From assembly GCA_001972305.1 (NCBI GenBank), contig BDDD01000360.1, positions 292,916 to 356,915 on the forward strand: a stretch of DNA of 64,000 nucleotides. Reading direction: 5' to 3'. The notes under the pieces are model-generated. The model had not been told where the DNA came from and made no database searches. It worked only from the letters and a program-made list of their open reading frames with translations. This document shows positions 1-9,836 of the stretch, one piece after another. The stretch comes from Cephalotus follicularis (lineage: Eukaryota; Streptophyta; Magnoliopsida; Oxalidales; Cephalotaceae). The position numbers and the translations under genes were made by a program. Position 1 is the first letter of the stretch. The number at the start of each line of letters is the position of its first letter.

Positions 1-17
1 CCTAATTAATTCTAATA

Positions 18-480
18 TGTTGATTTTGATGATAATTAAGTGTTAATTGTTATTTGTAAATAGATGAATGAAAATTTATAAGTGTTTTGATTGCAAGATG
101 TTAAATTTATAATTGGAATATACTATATTGACTTTGACTAACCACGTTGACGTATAACATGAATCAAGTATATGTGCTGGTAATTCTTTTACTTGTATAG
201 GAAGTATATCAAGTCCACGTTCAAAGCTTAGGAATTAAAGTCAAGTGAACAAGTAAAGACCAAGTCGACGTCAAAAGGTTAAGAGGTCGACGTTATGTCA
301 CAAAAGTTTGGTAGAAGCTCAAAATATTTAAGTCGATGTCTTAAGCATAGACTAAGTATTTTGAGAGTATACTAAGCTCAAATTTTTTTTTTTCAAGAGT
401 TGAGAATAGTCTTGTGTGGACATAGACTAAGTAAATTCTTTTATATACTCATCTATTTAATTGTAACAATTCATTAGTAT
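18..480 (+). repeat. Probable copia LTR fragment (SIRE-like 5' end)
   Basis: The segment opens with TGTTGATTTTGATGATAA. This resembles the start of the SIRE-type LTRs of E15 when those are read in their sense direction (TGTTGA followed by TTTTGATGAT). It also carries GTCGACGT-type motifs near 262-295, as the other LTRs here do. I could not find the matching end or a TSD, so the right border is a guess. It may be part of the E1 5' LTR or an independent fragment. Confidence 0.4.
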
Positions 481-1604
481 TGTTTATGTTTATATTCAAT
501 GAGATTGAATTAAAATATGCATGATTGTAGGTCATGGACCTTAGCTTAGATGAATGGTATTATTTATCCAAGCGTTGAATGTATGATAGGTTTATTGCTT
601 TAATTAATTTTGGGTGTTGTTATATTTTTTCTTGAAGACTTTCATGCATCTTTCTCCCTCAATTTGTAATCTATTAATTGTTTCCCTCACTTGTAAATCC
701 TTTTGATTTAAAGTTGAGAATCTTTTTTTTGGATTTATAAGTAGGTTGGTTTATTAATTGGTGGGAGTTATAGTAGAAGAATGTTGAGGAGATGGAAGAC
801 CTTTGAGGGATATTTATTTATATCCATGACTTGTATGGGATATTTAAACATTATTGTAATAATCTTACCTAGGATAAGACCATTAATTAAAAGTCCATAA
901 TTTAACATTAGGATAATATATATACATAACATGTTAGTGTGAAGATGTATGAGATGCATGCTTAGAGTAAATGTGCCAAGTTAGAGATTCCAACGATCTC
1001 TCCATATATGCCATTTATCTGTCAACCGGATCAATATTGGGATGACTAATTTTAATGACCTTTGTATCCCTCGAATCAGATCAAATATCAAGTGATAACG
1101 AAAACGGACACAAGCACATATCCGATTATTGCCTTCCATCATTCCTATTAATATGAGGCATCTTGTCAAGAGCATCATACTTGATGGGTAAACTCATAAT
1201 TTGCTTTTATATGATTTTCTATATCAATTGAATATGGGCTATTGATCGAGCATTGTTGGGTAAACTCGAAGGTTATATCTTTAGTCCACCATAATACTTA
1301 ATGATGGGTTCAACTTGACTAGAATACTTATGTATGGGTACACCCATGGTTATAATGTACCTACAGCTAAAATAAAGACTGGGAATTGTGTGAGACATAA
1401 TTGGTAAAGAGTATTGCCTCCATAAGGGACGTCATTATGGGATTTCAATCACCCTTCCATACATTGAGAGTTATGGAATTTACGAAAAATAGTAGGAGGC
1501 TATACTTAAAGATTTAAAGACCAAATCTTTAATGTTGTAAAGAACATAATTGAACAAACTACTGATTACTTTTCCTGTTATCTTTTATATCTATAGATAT
1601 TGTA
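481..1604 (+). other. Unassigned stretch, probably LTR/leader of copia element E1
   Basis: AT-rich sequence with no coding frame. From about 1,400 it leads directly into the E1 gag reading frame, so it is probably the E1 5' LTR and untranslated leader. No clear tRNA-Met primer-binding site was found, and no matching 3' LTR was recognised downstream. Confidence 0.35.
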
Positions 1605-2398
1605 GTGGCGCTAAACCTACTTGCTGGTATATTAGATACCAATAAAATTATCGGACCAAAATTTGTGGATTGGCTTCGCAACCTGCGACTGATTCTTTGT
1701 ATTGACAATAGAGGCTATGTTCTTGAGGCTAGTACCCCTATAAGAGTTGTAAAGGGCTTATTTGATGAGGACCGTGCAACCTTTTCTAAGTGGAAGGAAG
1801 ACAGTAAGATTCTTATGTGATGTATGATTGCAGCCATGATTTATGAACTACAGTGTTAGCATGAGCACATGATTGGCGCTAGACTTATCTTGCTTCACCT
1901 ACAAGAGTTACATGGTGAGCAAAGTAGGACAACTCGACAACAGCTCTCTATAGAGCTCTTCTACATGAAGATACCAGAAGGAGCATCTATGAATGATCAT
2001 TGTTCAAAAATGATCAGCTGTATTGAATAGTTAGCGTCTCCTAACTTTATCCAATATGGTAAACTGAGCATAAATGTTATCCTTCTGTCATTGCCTGCCT
2101 CATACTCTCAGTTTATCATTAATTTAACATGAACAAAGAAGAGGTCACCTTAGTTGAACTTTTGAACATGTTGAGGGAAACTGAAATCCATCTCAAGAAA
2201 GGCAAATCAACTCTCGTTGATAAAGGAGGTGCTTCAGTTCTATGCTGTGGGGGTGCCATGCTTGTTAGAAAGTCTTCTAAGCTTAAATGGAAGGGAAAGA
2301 CTACCCTTGAGCAGGGAATTGCCAAAAACAAGGACAAACATGCGAGAAAGCAGATGGCACATCCTTATGCTCCTAGGCAACAAACTATGGTGGCTAAG
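1605..2398 (+). pseudogene. gag: E1 copia gag polyprotein, N-terminal part (pseudogene)
   Basis: Gag forms the virus-like particle of copia elements in the cytoplasm. The first block encodes a LAGILDTNK...GPKFVDWLRNLR start, which is typical of the N-terminus of one common plant copia gag group. The following codons, read in more than one frame, give LHLQELHGEQ and a NEEVTLVELLNMLRETE-like segment, matching the middle of the same gag family. The natural ATG appears to have become GTG at 1,605. Stops occur near 1,818 and 2,028, and frameshifts follow. The frame ends at the E2 insertion (TSD CTAAG, 2,394-2,398), and gag resumes at 12,577. The family assignment is recognition by eye. Confidence 0.75.
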
Positions 2399-3295
2399 TG
2401 TTAGCATCGCGAGAGCAGCACGGGGTGGAAACATGGGCTGGTGCCTTGCGCCCATGTTGGCCATGAGCATAAAGGAGGCATGCTCAATGGAAGTAAGGTA
2501 ACTTGGGAGGGATTGATGCTTGATTGTAGCTTGGTGTGCACATGGCTGACACACATAGTCAGCGTACAATAGCACACATGTCGTGCACAGGCAGCGTGCA
2601 TGCAACACACAGTGCATGGCAGGCAACATGGACACTCATGAGCATAGGCAGCAGCAAGTCAATACACAGTGGGCCAGACAGCACAAGCCTAGGTAGCACG
2701 TACACATAATGGCGCGCATATGCGTGGTACATGGGCTAGGCATGGGTACATATTGGGCATCTGGAGACTTATGTGTGAGCACTCTATGCGCATGTGTGGG
2801 TTCGGTTATGTGGGTGGACATGCAAAGACGTTGGCTAAGTCATGGGCACATGAGGTGCACATGATGGGCAATTATGCCCACTACCTGGGTGGTTATCAGG
2901 CACATCCCCATTTTCCAGCATGTATTGGGGATGTGTTTATAGTGACTTAAATCATGTATACTGGACCCTACGAAGTTGGGGTGTAACTTCCACGTCTCCC
3001 ACATTTTTAGGAGATAGTGGGTTAGTGGTTGAGCCTCTATATTAGGCCATGTACTTCTATTTGCTAGGCATAGAGTGTTTTGCTTGGTTTTCCTTGTATT
3101 TATGAGTAATAATATAAGGTTGAAGAATTGGTTTCCTTTATAAATCCGTGTGTCCCTTTCTTTACGCATTTCATTACTCGTTTGTGTGCAATTCGTATTA
3201 TATTTGTGTTGTGTGACTACTTGGATGAGACTAAGTTTGTGAAAGGCTTAATGTCATCACGTGGGTGGGCATAGGCCAAGAATAACCCCGTGCTA
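2399..3295 (+). repeat. E2 5' LTR
   Basis: Begins TGTTAGCATCGCG and is about 897 bp long. It matches 5,494-6,055 plus 12,239-12,571. The first half is unusually rich in GCACAC/GTGTGC words. The terminal bases read CTA where the 3' LTR reads ACA, so the inverted terminal dinucleotide has decayed. The TATA-like CTATATTAG near 3,033 is a mutated form of the CTATATAAG kept in the 3' LTR. Confidence 0.88.
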
Positions 3296-3298
3296 GTT

Positions 3299-3310
3299 TG
3301 GTATCGGGGC
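3299..3310 (+). other. E2 primer-binding site (tRNA-Met type)
   Basis: TGGTATCGGGGC starts three bases after the 5' LTR. It differs by two bases from the usual plant PBS TGGTATCAGAGC, which pairs with the 3' end of initiator tRNA-Met. Both changes are A to G. Confidence 0.75.
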
Positions 3311-3343
3311 AAGAACGTTGGTTGCTTAAAGGTTTTCAAGATC

Positions 3344-4345
3344 ATTGATGGTGGTACGACGATTGATGCAGCTCGAGAGCGGATTACAAAGCTGGAAAAT
3401 CTGGTGAGTACGCCTCAGTGGGATGATGATGCTCCACCCGTTTTAGATCGTATTCAAGACATGTCTTCTTGTGTTCTTGCTGTTGAGAAGTCATTGCACA
3501 AGTTGGGTGTGAACATGAATGGTAAAGTGGTAGAGATGTTGGCTCAAATGGCAAACTTGACAACAACGTTCCAAGCTATTGTCGACAAGCTTGAAACCGA
3601 GTTAGTGTTGGTCAAGAAGGCAGTCATTGAGCATAGGGGCGTGCCTGAAAAATCTTCTAAGGTGAAGGTACCAGATCCAAAAGATTTTAAGGGCACACGG
3701 AGTGCCAAGGATCTCGAGAACTTTCTGTGGGACATGAAACAGTACTTCAAGGCTGTTCATGTGCTTGAAACGAAAGTGGTTACCATTACAAGCATGTATC
3801 TTGTAGAGGATGCAAAACTCTGGTGGTGAACACGGATGGAGGATGATTGGGATTCTGGCTGTCCGAAAATAGTGTCTTGGGATGTTCTAAAGAAGGACTT
3901 ATGAGATCAATTTCTTTTGTATAACACAACATGGATTGCGAGATACCAGTTGAAGAGTTTGTAACATACCGATACAGTGAGAGAATATGTGAAAGAATTT
4001 AACTCTTTGGTGCTAGACATCAAAAACATGTCCGATGAAGATAAACTCTTCAACTTTATGTCAGGACTTCATTCTTGGGTGCAAATGGAACTTCGGAGGC
4101 AAGGGGTGAAGGACTTGCCTTCCACAATGGCAGTTGCTGATAGCTTGGTTGATTATGCACTTGGGAAAAGTTCTGATTTGAATTCCATCAAGCCTAAGGG
4201 CAAGGGCAAAGGCAAGATAGGTTATGAAAAACCCAAGGATGCTGGTTTTAATGGGAACAAGGATGAAGGATAGCAAGTGGAAGCCAAGGTACCTTCAGGG
4301 TGTTTCATTTGTAGTGGTCCGCATCGAGCCAGAGACTGCCCAAAA
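3344..4345 (+). pseudogene. gag: E2 gypsy gag with CCHC zinc knuckle (pseudogene)
   Basis: Gag packages element RNA. The reading begins after the PBS around GGTTIDAARERITKLENL, followed by a helical, heptad-like stretch. Next comes the Retrotrans_gag core, recognisable from VPDPKDFKGTRSAKDLENFL, YFKAV and VREYVKEFNSLVLDIKNM. A lysine/glycine-rich linker and a zinc knuckle CFICSGPHRARDC (CX2CX3HX4C) at about 4,301-4,341 end it. The CX2CX3HX4C spacing is usual for this gypsy gag type. Stops interrupt the frame at 3,827, near 3,901 and 3,961, and at 4,271. No convincing original ATG is left near the start, because the open frame runs in from the LTR. It is not functional as it stands. Confidence 0.83.
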
Positions 4346-4860
4346 TGTGTGAAATTGAATGCCTTGATGGTCGAAGAAGGAATCATGTCAAAATTAGATT
4401 CGGATGTCCCAACGAGGGTCAATCCCTTTCAGTTTATAATGCATTACGTAAGGTAGCAAAATTTTGTCCAAGTCCTTCTTTACTTTATGTTAATGTTATT
4501 ATACATTCTGTGAACATGAAAGCATTGGTGGATACATGTGCTACTAACACATTTGTGGCTGAAAGTGTTGTGGGAAAGCTGGGTTTGGCTATAAATAAGT
4601 ATGCGAGCCAGGTGAAAGCTGCGAATGAAACAGCAAAGCTTATGTAGGATATTGCACGTGGTGTTCAATTCAGAGTTGGAATTGGGCAGGACAAGTAGAC
4701 TTGGTGGTGACTCCGCTTGAAGACTTTGATCCCATTTTGGGCATGGACTACTTTGTAAAGAATAGTATGGTGCTAATGTCGCATTTGAATAGGATCATGT
4801 TTTGCAATAGTAATCCACATTTTGTGCCTTGTGTTGGTGAAGAAAACACTCACAGGAAAA
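4346..4860 (+). pseudogene. E2 retropepsin-like protease (pseudogene)
   Basis: The aspartic protease of LTR elements cuts the gag or gag-pol product. After the zinc knuckle comes LNALMVEEG, then MKALVDTCATNTFVAESV near 4,519. This corresponds to the VDTGATHNFV active-site region with glycine replaced by cysteine, a change expected to harm the DTG motif. A second segment in another frame, VDLVVTPLEDFDPILGMDYF (about 4,693-4,752), is the flap-to-core region of gypsy proteases. At least two frameshifts and several stops are present. No RT follows. Confidence 0.75.
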
Positions 4861-5493
4861 AGGAAGCATAGCTTGGGTAGGATTGCTGTGGTAATAGAAA
4901 TGAGATAGTGTTGGGCTAACTGATGTGATGATTGGCCAAGAAATGGATGCCTCGGTAATGAATAATGCAGTGGCAGTTCGAGGGAAGGTACCTCATCCTA
5001 TTTCAATTTGTTTACTATTGCTAAACCTATGGTGCATTTGGGTTGTGTTACTATTTATAGTAGACTTGTGCTACATGATAGCACTAAGAATTTTATGAAT
5101 GCCTACAAGGATGAACAATGCAACAAAGACCAGGTTGTGAAGGATGGTGGCTGACAGGATGCAATGGTTTTGCATTCAATATATACCTGGTTTGGGAGGT
5201 TGCTAAAAATGGAGTTCATTGAGGCAATGAGTTGTGTGCGGATCAGCATATGCAATGTGCAAAAGGTATCCTTTAAGGCTGAAAGTTGGCTAGAGTTCAT
5301 ACAACAAAATGAGTTTGTGGAAGATGTATGGAATTTGTCACGGAAGCAATATTTGGGAACTTGCAACAGCTAGTTGGGGAGATGCAGTGGCATTGTGCAC
5401 TATGCATAGGTGATAGGGAGGCTACTGGAAAGTTGAAGTCAGATCAGCACCAATGTGGACGTTGGTTCGTTTGTTTTTTTAATAGGGGAGGCT
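4861..5493 (+). other. E2 internal 3' region without recognised domain, ending in polypurine tract
   Basis: About 630 bp between the protease remnant and the 3' LTR. The longest open stretch (5,164-5,370) has no features I recognise. The last bases before the LTR, AGGGGAGG around 5,484-5,491, fit a polypurine tract for plus-strand priming. This is where an autonomous gypsy element would carry several kilobases of pol, so pol was lost by deletion or never present. Confidence 0.55.
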
Positions 5494-6055
5494 TGTTAGC
5501 ACCGTGAGCATGGCATGGGGTGGCAACATGGGCTAGTTCTTGGCACCCATGTTGGCCACAAGCATGAGGGATTCATGCTCAACGGAAGCAAGGGGACTTG
5601 GGAGGGATTGATGCTTGATGGTAACTTGGTGTGCACACAGGCAGCACACATAGTCAGCGTACAACAGCACACATGCAATGCAAGGGAAGCACGTATGCAA
5701 CACACAGTGCATGGCAGGAAGCATGCACACTCAAGGGCATAGGTAGCAGCGAGCTAACACACAGTGGGCCGGACAACACAAGCTTAGGCAGCACGCATGC
5801 ACAATGGCACGCATGTGTGTTACATGGGTTGGGCATGGACACGTGTTGGGCATCTGGAGACTTATGTATGAGCACTTTATGTGCATGTGTGGGTTTGGTT
5901 ATGTGGGTGGGCATGTAGAGACATTGGCTAAGTCATGGGCACATGAGGTGCACATGATGGGCAATTATGCCCACTACCTGGGTGGTTATCAGGCACATCC
6001 CCATTTTCCAGCATGTATTGGGGATGCGTTTATAGTGGCTTAAATCATTTATACT
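5494..6055 (+). repeat. E2 3' LTR, left part
   Basis: Begins TGTTAGCACCGTGAG and follows the 5' LTR through to the ATACT at 6,051-6,055. There it is cut by E3. It resumes at 12,239 after the second ATACT copy. Confidence 0.9.
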
Positions 6056-7099
6056 TGTAACGTCCGGAATTTTCACATAATGTAATATTTTAATTCCAAT
6101 GTAATTTGATTGTGAATTTAATGAGAATGGTGGAATTCCTGACTTTGATGATGTTTTCATTGAGGAAAAATACTAAGGATGTTAATTGAGCTAAACGGCA
6201 CTGTTTTGAGCCAAAAGCGTTGACACCTTAAGGTAAGCGTCGACGCCAAAACAATGGAAACACGCGCCAAGCACAAATGCATATAAGCGTCGACGCCAAA
6301 GATAAGCGTCGACGCCATTACATAAAATGGTTAAAGCGTCGAAGCTGAATGCAAACCAGCGACGCTTTGTATGCTGGTAAGTGTGTGATACGTGTTGATT
6401 AACACTGCAAGGTGGTGTTAAATCAGCATGGGCTGTGGCAGGCTCAAAGAGAAACATTGCAAGGACACAAAAATGTGTCCTTAGCCATTTTCATGCAAGG
6501 GAGATGTGTCTCCATCACCTGCAACCTGCAGAAAACAAAAGGAAAAGAACAAAACCAGCGAAAGAAGGAAAAGAACACCTGTGTGTGTGCATGCAAGGCA
6601 GAGAGGAAGAGGGAGAGGGAACCGTCTGCATAAGAGCACCTCCTTCTTCACCTCTCTCTCGTTCAAACACCTGAGAAAGAAAAAGACAGTGAGTTAAAGT
6701 GAAAACCAGAGAGAAAAGAAGGAGATAGAAAGAGATCCAAACCTTCATTTTTGAACAAAAGTTGGAGCTCGTGGCTTGCCGTTGCTAGAGTAAGCTTGGG
6801 GTTGCTGCGACCGGATTGTGGAACTCAAAGAGGTGGACTTTCAGTTCCTAACTTTGAACTAAATGTAGGGGAATCATACATGCAACTTTGAGTTTAATGA
6901 TAGTGTTTTGGTCATTGAATGAAATGCATGACTGTTTTGAGATGATTGGACTGTTGATTGAGTTTCATGGCTGCTGTTAATTGTTACTGTCTATGCATGT
7001 TGCATATTAAGCGAGTATTTGGGTTGGATTGCATGATTGTTGAGTGCTGTATTCCCCTGGTTGTTGACATGGTGAAAACGATTGTACTGGACTGCATAA

Positions 7100-7610
7100 C
7101 CGTCGACGCCCAGGGATAAACGTCAACACTTTGGTGCGTTAAAAATGTGACAGGAACTGTTTTGTTCATATGATGAAATCGTGGTTGTTTTGGTTGTGGA
7201 TTGTTCATGTAGTTGTATAAACTATGAATTGGTTATGCATGCTATATCCTGTGAAAAAATAGAATGGATTACATGCATGTTTGTGGATGATTTTCCCCTT
7301 GGTTTTGAGACTGTCGAAGAAGATGAGTGTCTGATATCGCCTAACCATCGACGCTTACAAGAAAGTGTCGACGCCTAAAGGATTACTACGCTTAGAAATC
7401 GGATGCGTGGGGCATCGACGCTAAGGTTCCTACCTTAAGCGTCGACGCCATCGAGATAAACGTCGACGCTCAAGGATCCTAGCCTTGAGGCGTCGACGCT
7501 AATGACAAGGATCGATGCGAAGGTTACTGCGTTAAGTGCTGACGCCTAGAATGGTAGCGTCGATGCTTAGAGGACATAAGCATCGATGCCCAGGGGTAAA
7601 TGTCGACGCT
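7100..7610 (+). repeat. CGTCGACG-type motif array in E3
   Basis: More than ten copies or near-copies of GCGTCGACGC, many decayed to CATCGACGC or CGTCGATGC. They are spaced irregularly by about 20-60 bp in otherwise AT-rich DNA. A first group lies at 6,216-6,365 in the same LTR. The C-to-T and G-to-A differences look like CpG decay. Confidence 0.85.
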
Positions 7611-9229
7611 CAAATCCCCTATTTTGAGTAGTTTCGTTTAGATCATGTACGTTGATCCCCAAACGACCCTAGATGCATTTGAGCATATGTTTGTATTGTA
7701 TATTGTACTGTTAACTGAACTGTGAACCGAATCATGACTGTTTTCTAAAGTGTTTTATCATTTTAAAAGTTCATATATGGTTTTAAACAAATCATTATTT
7801 TACATGAAAATGTATGTTTGACAAATATATATTTTCGGAAGATTGAGAAAATGGTTTCCAAATATTGTGAACCGTCTAAGAGATGGCTTGTACATCGAAA
7901 TTACTATTTCAAGTCTTTATAACTTATAAATTATTTGAGTTGACTGTTGAATGTGATTGCTACTGTTGCCGCTAGCGGGGTATTGTTTTTACTTTGCCAC
8001 CGTGCTATGTATCGTGATTTCTATTGTTTCCGTTAGCGTGGTATTGTTGGTACTTAGCCATCGTGCTAGTATCATTATTGTGTCCTGATTGTTGTTACTT
8101 GCCGCTGTTCTAGTAACATGGACGTTGTTCGTACTGAGTGTGATTGAGTGGTCCCCTTGAGGACATGGCTGGTTATACCGATGAATATACATGTAGATAT
8201 ATGTATATGTACTGTTATACACTATGTACTACATCATTGTTACACCCGCCCCAACCCAGACGGATGTGACCATCACGTGGCAAGTTTCCTTTCGGAAACC
8301 TCCACGTGATATCTTAAAATCTGTTTGAAAACTTCTTAAAACCATATAATTAAAAAAATCATATAGTTAAACTTTTTCCAAAAACTTGAAAATTTTTCTA
8401 ACTCTTAAAATTTTACGAAAATCGGGCATGTAGTATTCGTTTATCGGACTATGCCCCCTCTAAAGAAAAACACATTTTATAAACGGGCTCAGCCCTCAGC
8501 AAAACACACTCCCGAAGGAGGAATCAACAGTTTAAACTAATAACATGTATGGATTGGGCTCAGCCTCAACCATATAATCAAGCAAGAAAAATAAATTTAT
8601 AGGGTTCGGCCCTTTAAAAGCAAAACCAAACCATAAAAGAATTTCACTTATATAAAAACATAAATAAATGCTGATGTGATGATATTATGCATGTGTTGAA
8701 AACTAGTAGCATGCCCTGCTCTCGTGGTCCATCCTCTACTGAATCTGTCTTAGCAACTGCTCGCCGTCATCTGAAATAAAAATCTGGGAGGGGGTTAGTC
8801 CAAATGACTAAGTGAGTTGGGACAAGTCATTCCCTAATGCATCCATACAAACAATCGGATGCGCTGAAAGAAATATATGAGATAATAAAAAATATAGGCT
8901 ACAAATATAAGAGAATCCATGAGAAGAACAAAATCAACAATAAGACTCCAAAAATAGATCTCAAACTCAATAATGGAAAAGATTATATGATATCTATGAT
9001 CGGCTTTAAGCCCAAGATAAACATCTGAATACTCACTGAATAACAGCACAAACAAAAATATCTCCATCCGAGTATAACAAGATCACAATAAATCAGTATA
9101 CAATGAATATCAAGAATCAAATACATGATCATCAATCTTAAATCAAGATATGTGCCCAAAAATCATAAAATAAAACTGGGAATGCTGGTATAACTATAAG
9201 GTCATCATCCTATCTCGTATCACTGCTAT

Positions 9230-9440
9230 AGCTATTCTGCTCTGCCTCATCTATATCATATCATCATCACATCATCCTCCTCATATCTCATATCATCATC
9301 ATCATATCTTCCTCATATCTCATATCATCATCATCATATCCTCCTCATACACCGGTGCAATATCTCATACCACCGTCATATCTCATGGCGTCATAACATA
9401 TCACCGCCAAATCCCATGGCGTCATAATATAACCGCTGCA
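9230..9440. repeat. Low-complexity CATATCATCATC tract in E4
   Basis: Degenerate repetition of CATATCATCATC and CTCATATC words, then CATGGCGTCATAA words, leading directly into the 62-bp tandem array. Confidence 0.8.
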
Positions 9441-9461
9441 GCAATGATATACATATATGAA

Positions 9462-9836
9462 CCTCGACCGAGGGGACGTCGTTACTTCACGGATCTGCCC
9501 TCATCGGAAATCATGTAACACCACATCGACCGAGGGGACGTCGTTATTTCACGGATCTGCCCTCGTTGGAATCACATACCAGAACCTCGACCGAGGGGAC
9601 GTCGTGTACCACATGGATCTGCCCTCTTCGGAAATCATGTATCATAACCTCGACTGAGGGGACGTCGTTATTTCACGGATCTTCCCTCGTTAGAATCACA
9701 TACCAGAACCTCGACCGAGGGGACATCGTGTACCACACGGATCTGCCCTCGTTGGAAATCATGTATCACAACCTCGACTAAGGGGACGTCGTTATTTCAC
9801 GGATCTGCCCTCGTCGGAATCACATATCCATAATCC
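9462..9836. repeat. Tandem array, about 62-bp unit in alternating dimers, in E4
   Basis: Six copies of a CCTCGACCGAGGGGACGTCG-containing unit start near 9,462, 9,525, 9,585, 9,648, 9,709 and 9,772, a spacing of 63/60/63/61/63. Odd and even copies differ consistently (GGAAATCATGTAT against GGAATCACATACC), giving a higher-order dimer of about 124 bp. The open frames across the array are a by-product of the repetition. Confidence 0.9.

Noticed and set aside
2129..2635. Several 70-130 codon frames on both strands at the E1/E2 border
   Set aside because: They cross the E2 insertion site or are antisense to gag and LTR sequence.
3290..3346. Start of E2 gag at 3,290
   Set aside because: The frame is open from inside the LTR and over the primer-binding site; no ATG is there, so it cannot be the protein start.
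9457..9781. CRISPR-like or coding repeat
   Set aside because: The units are contiguous without unique spacers, the organism is a plant, and the frames follow from the tandem repetition.
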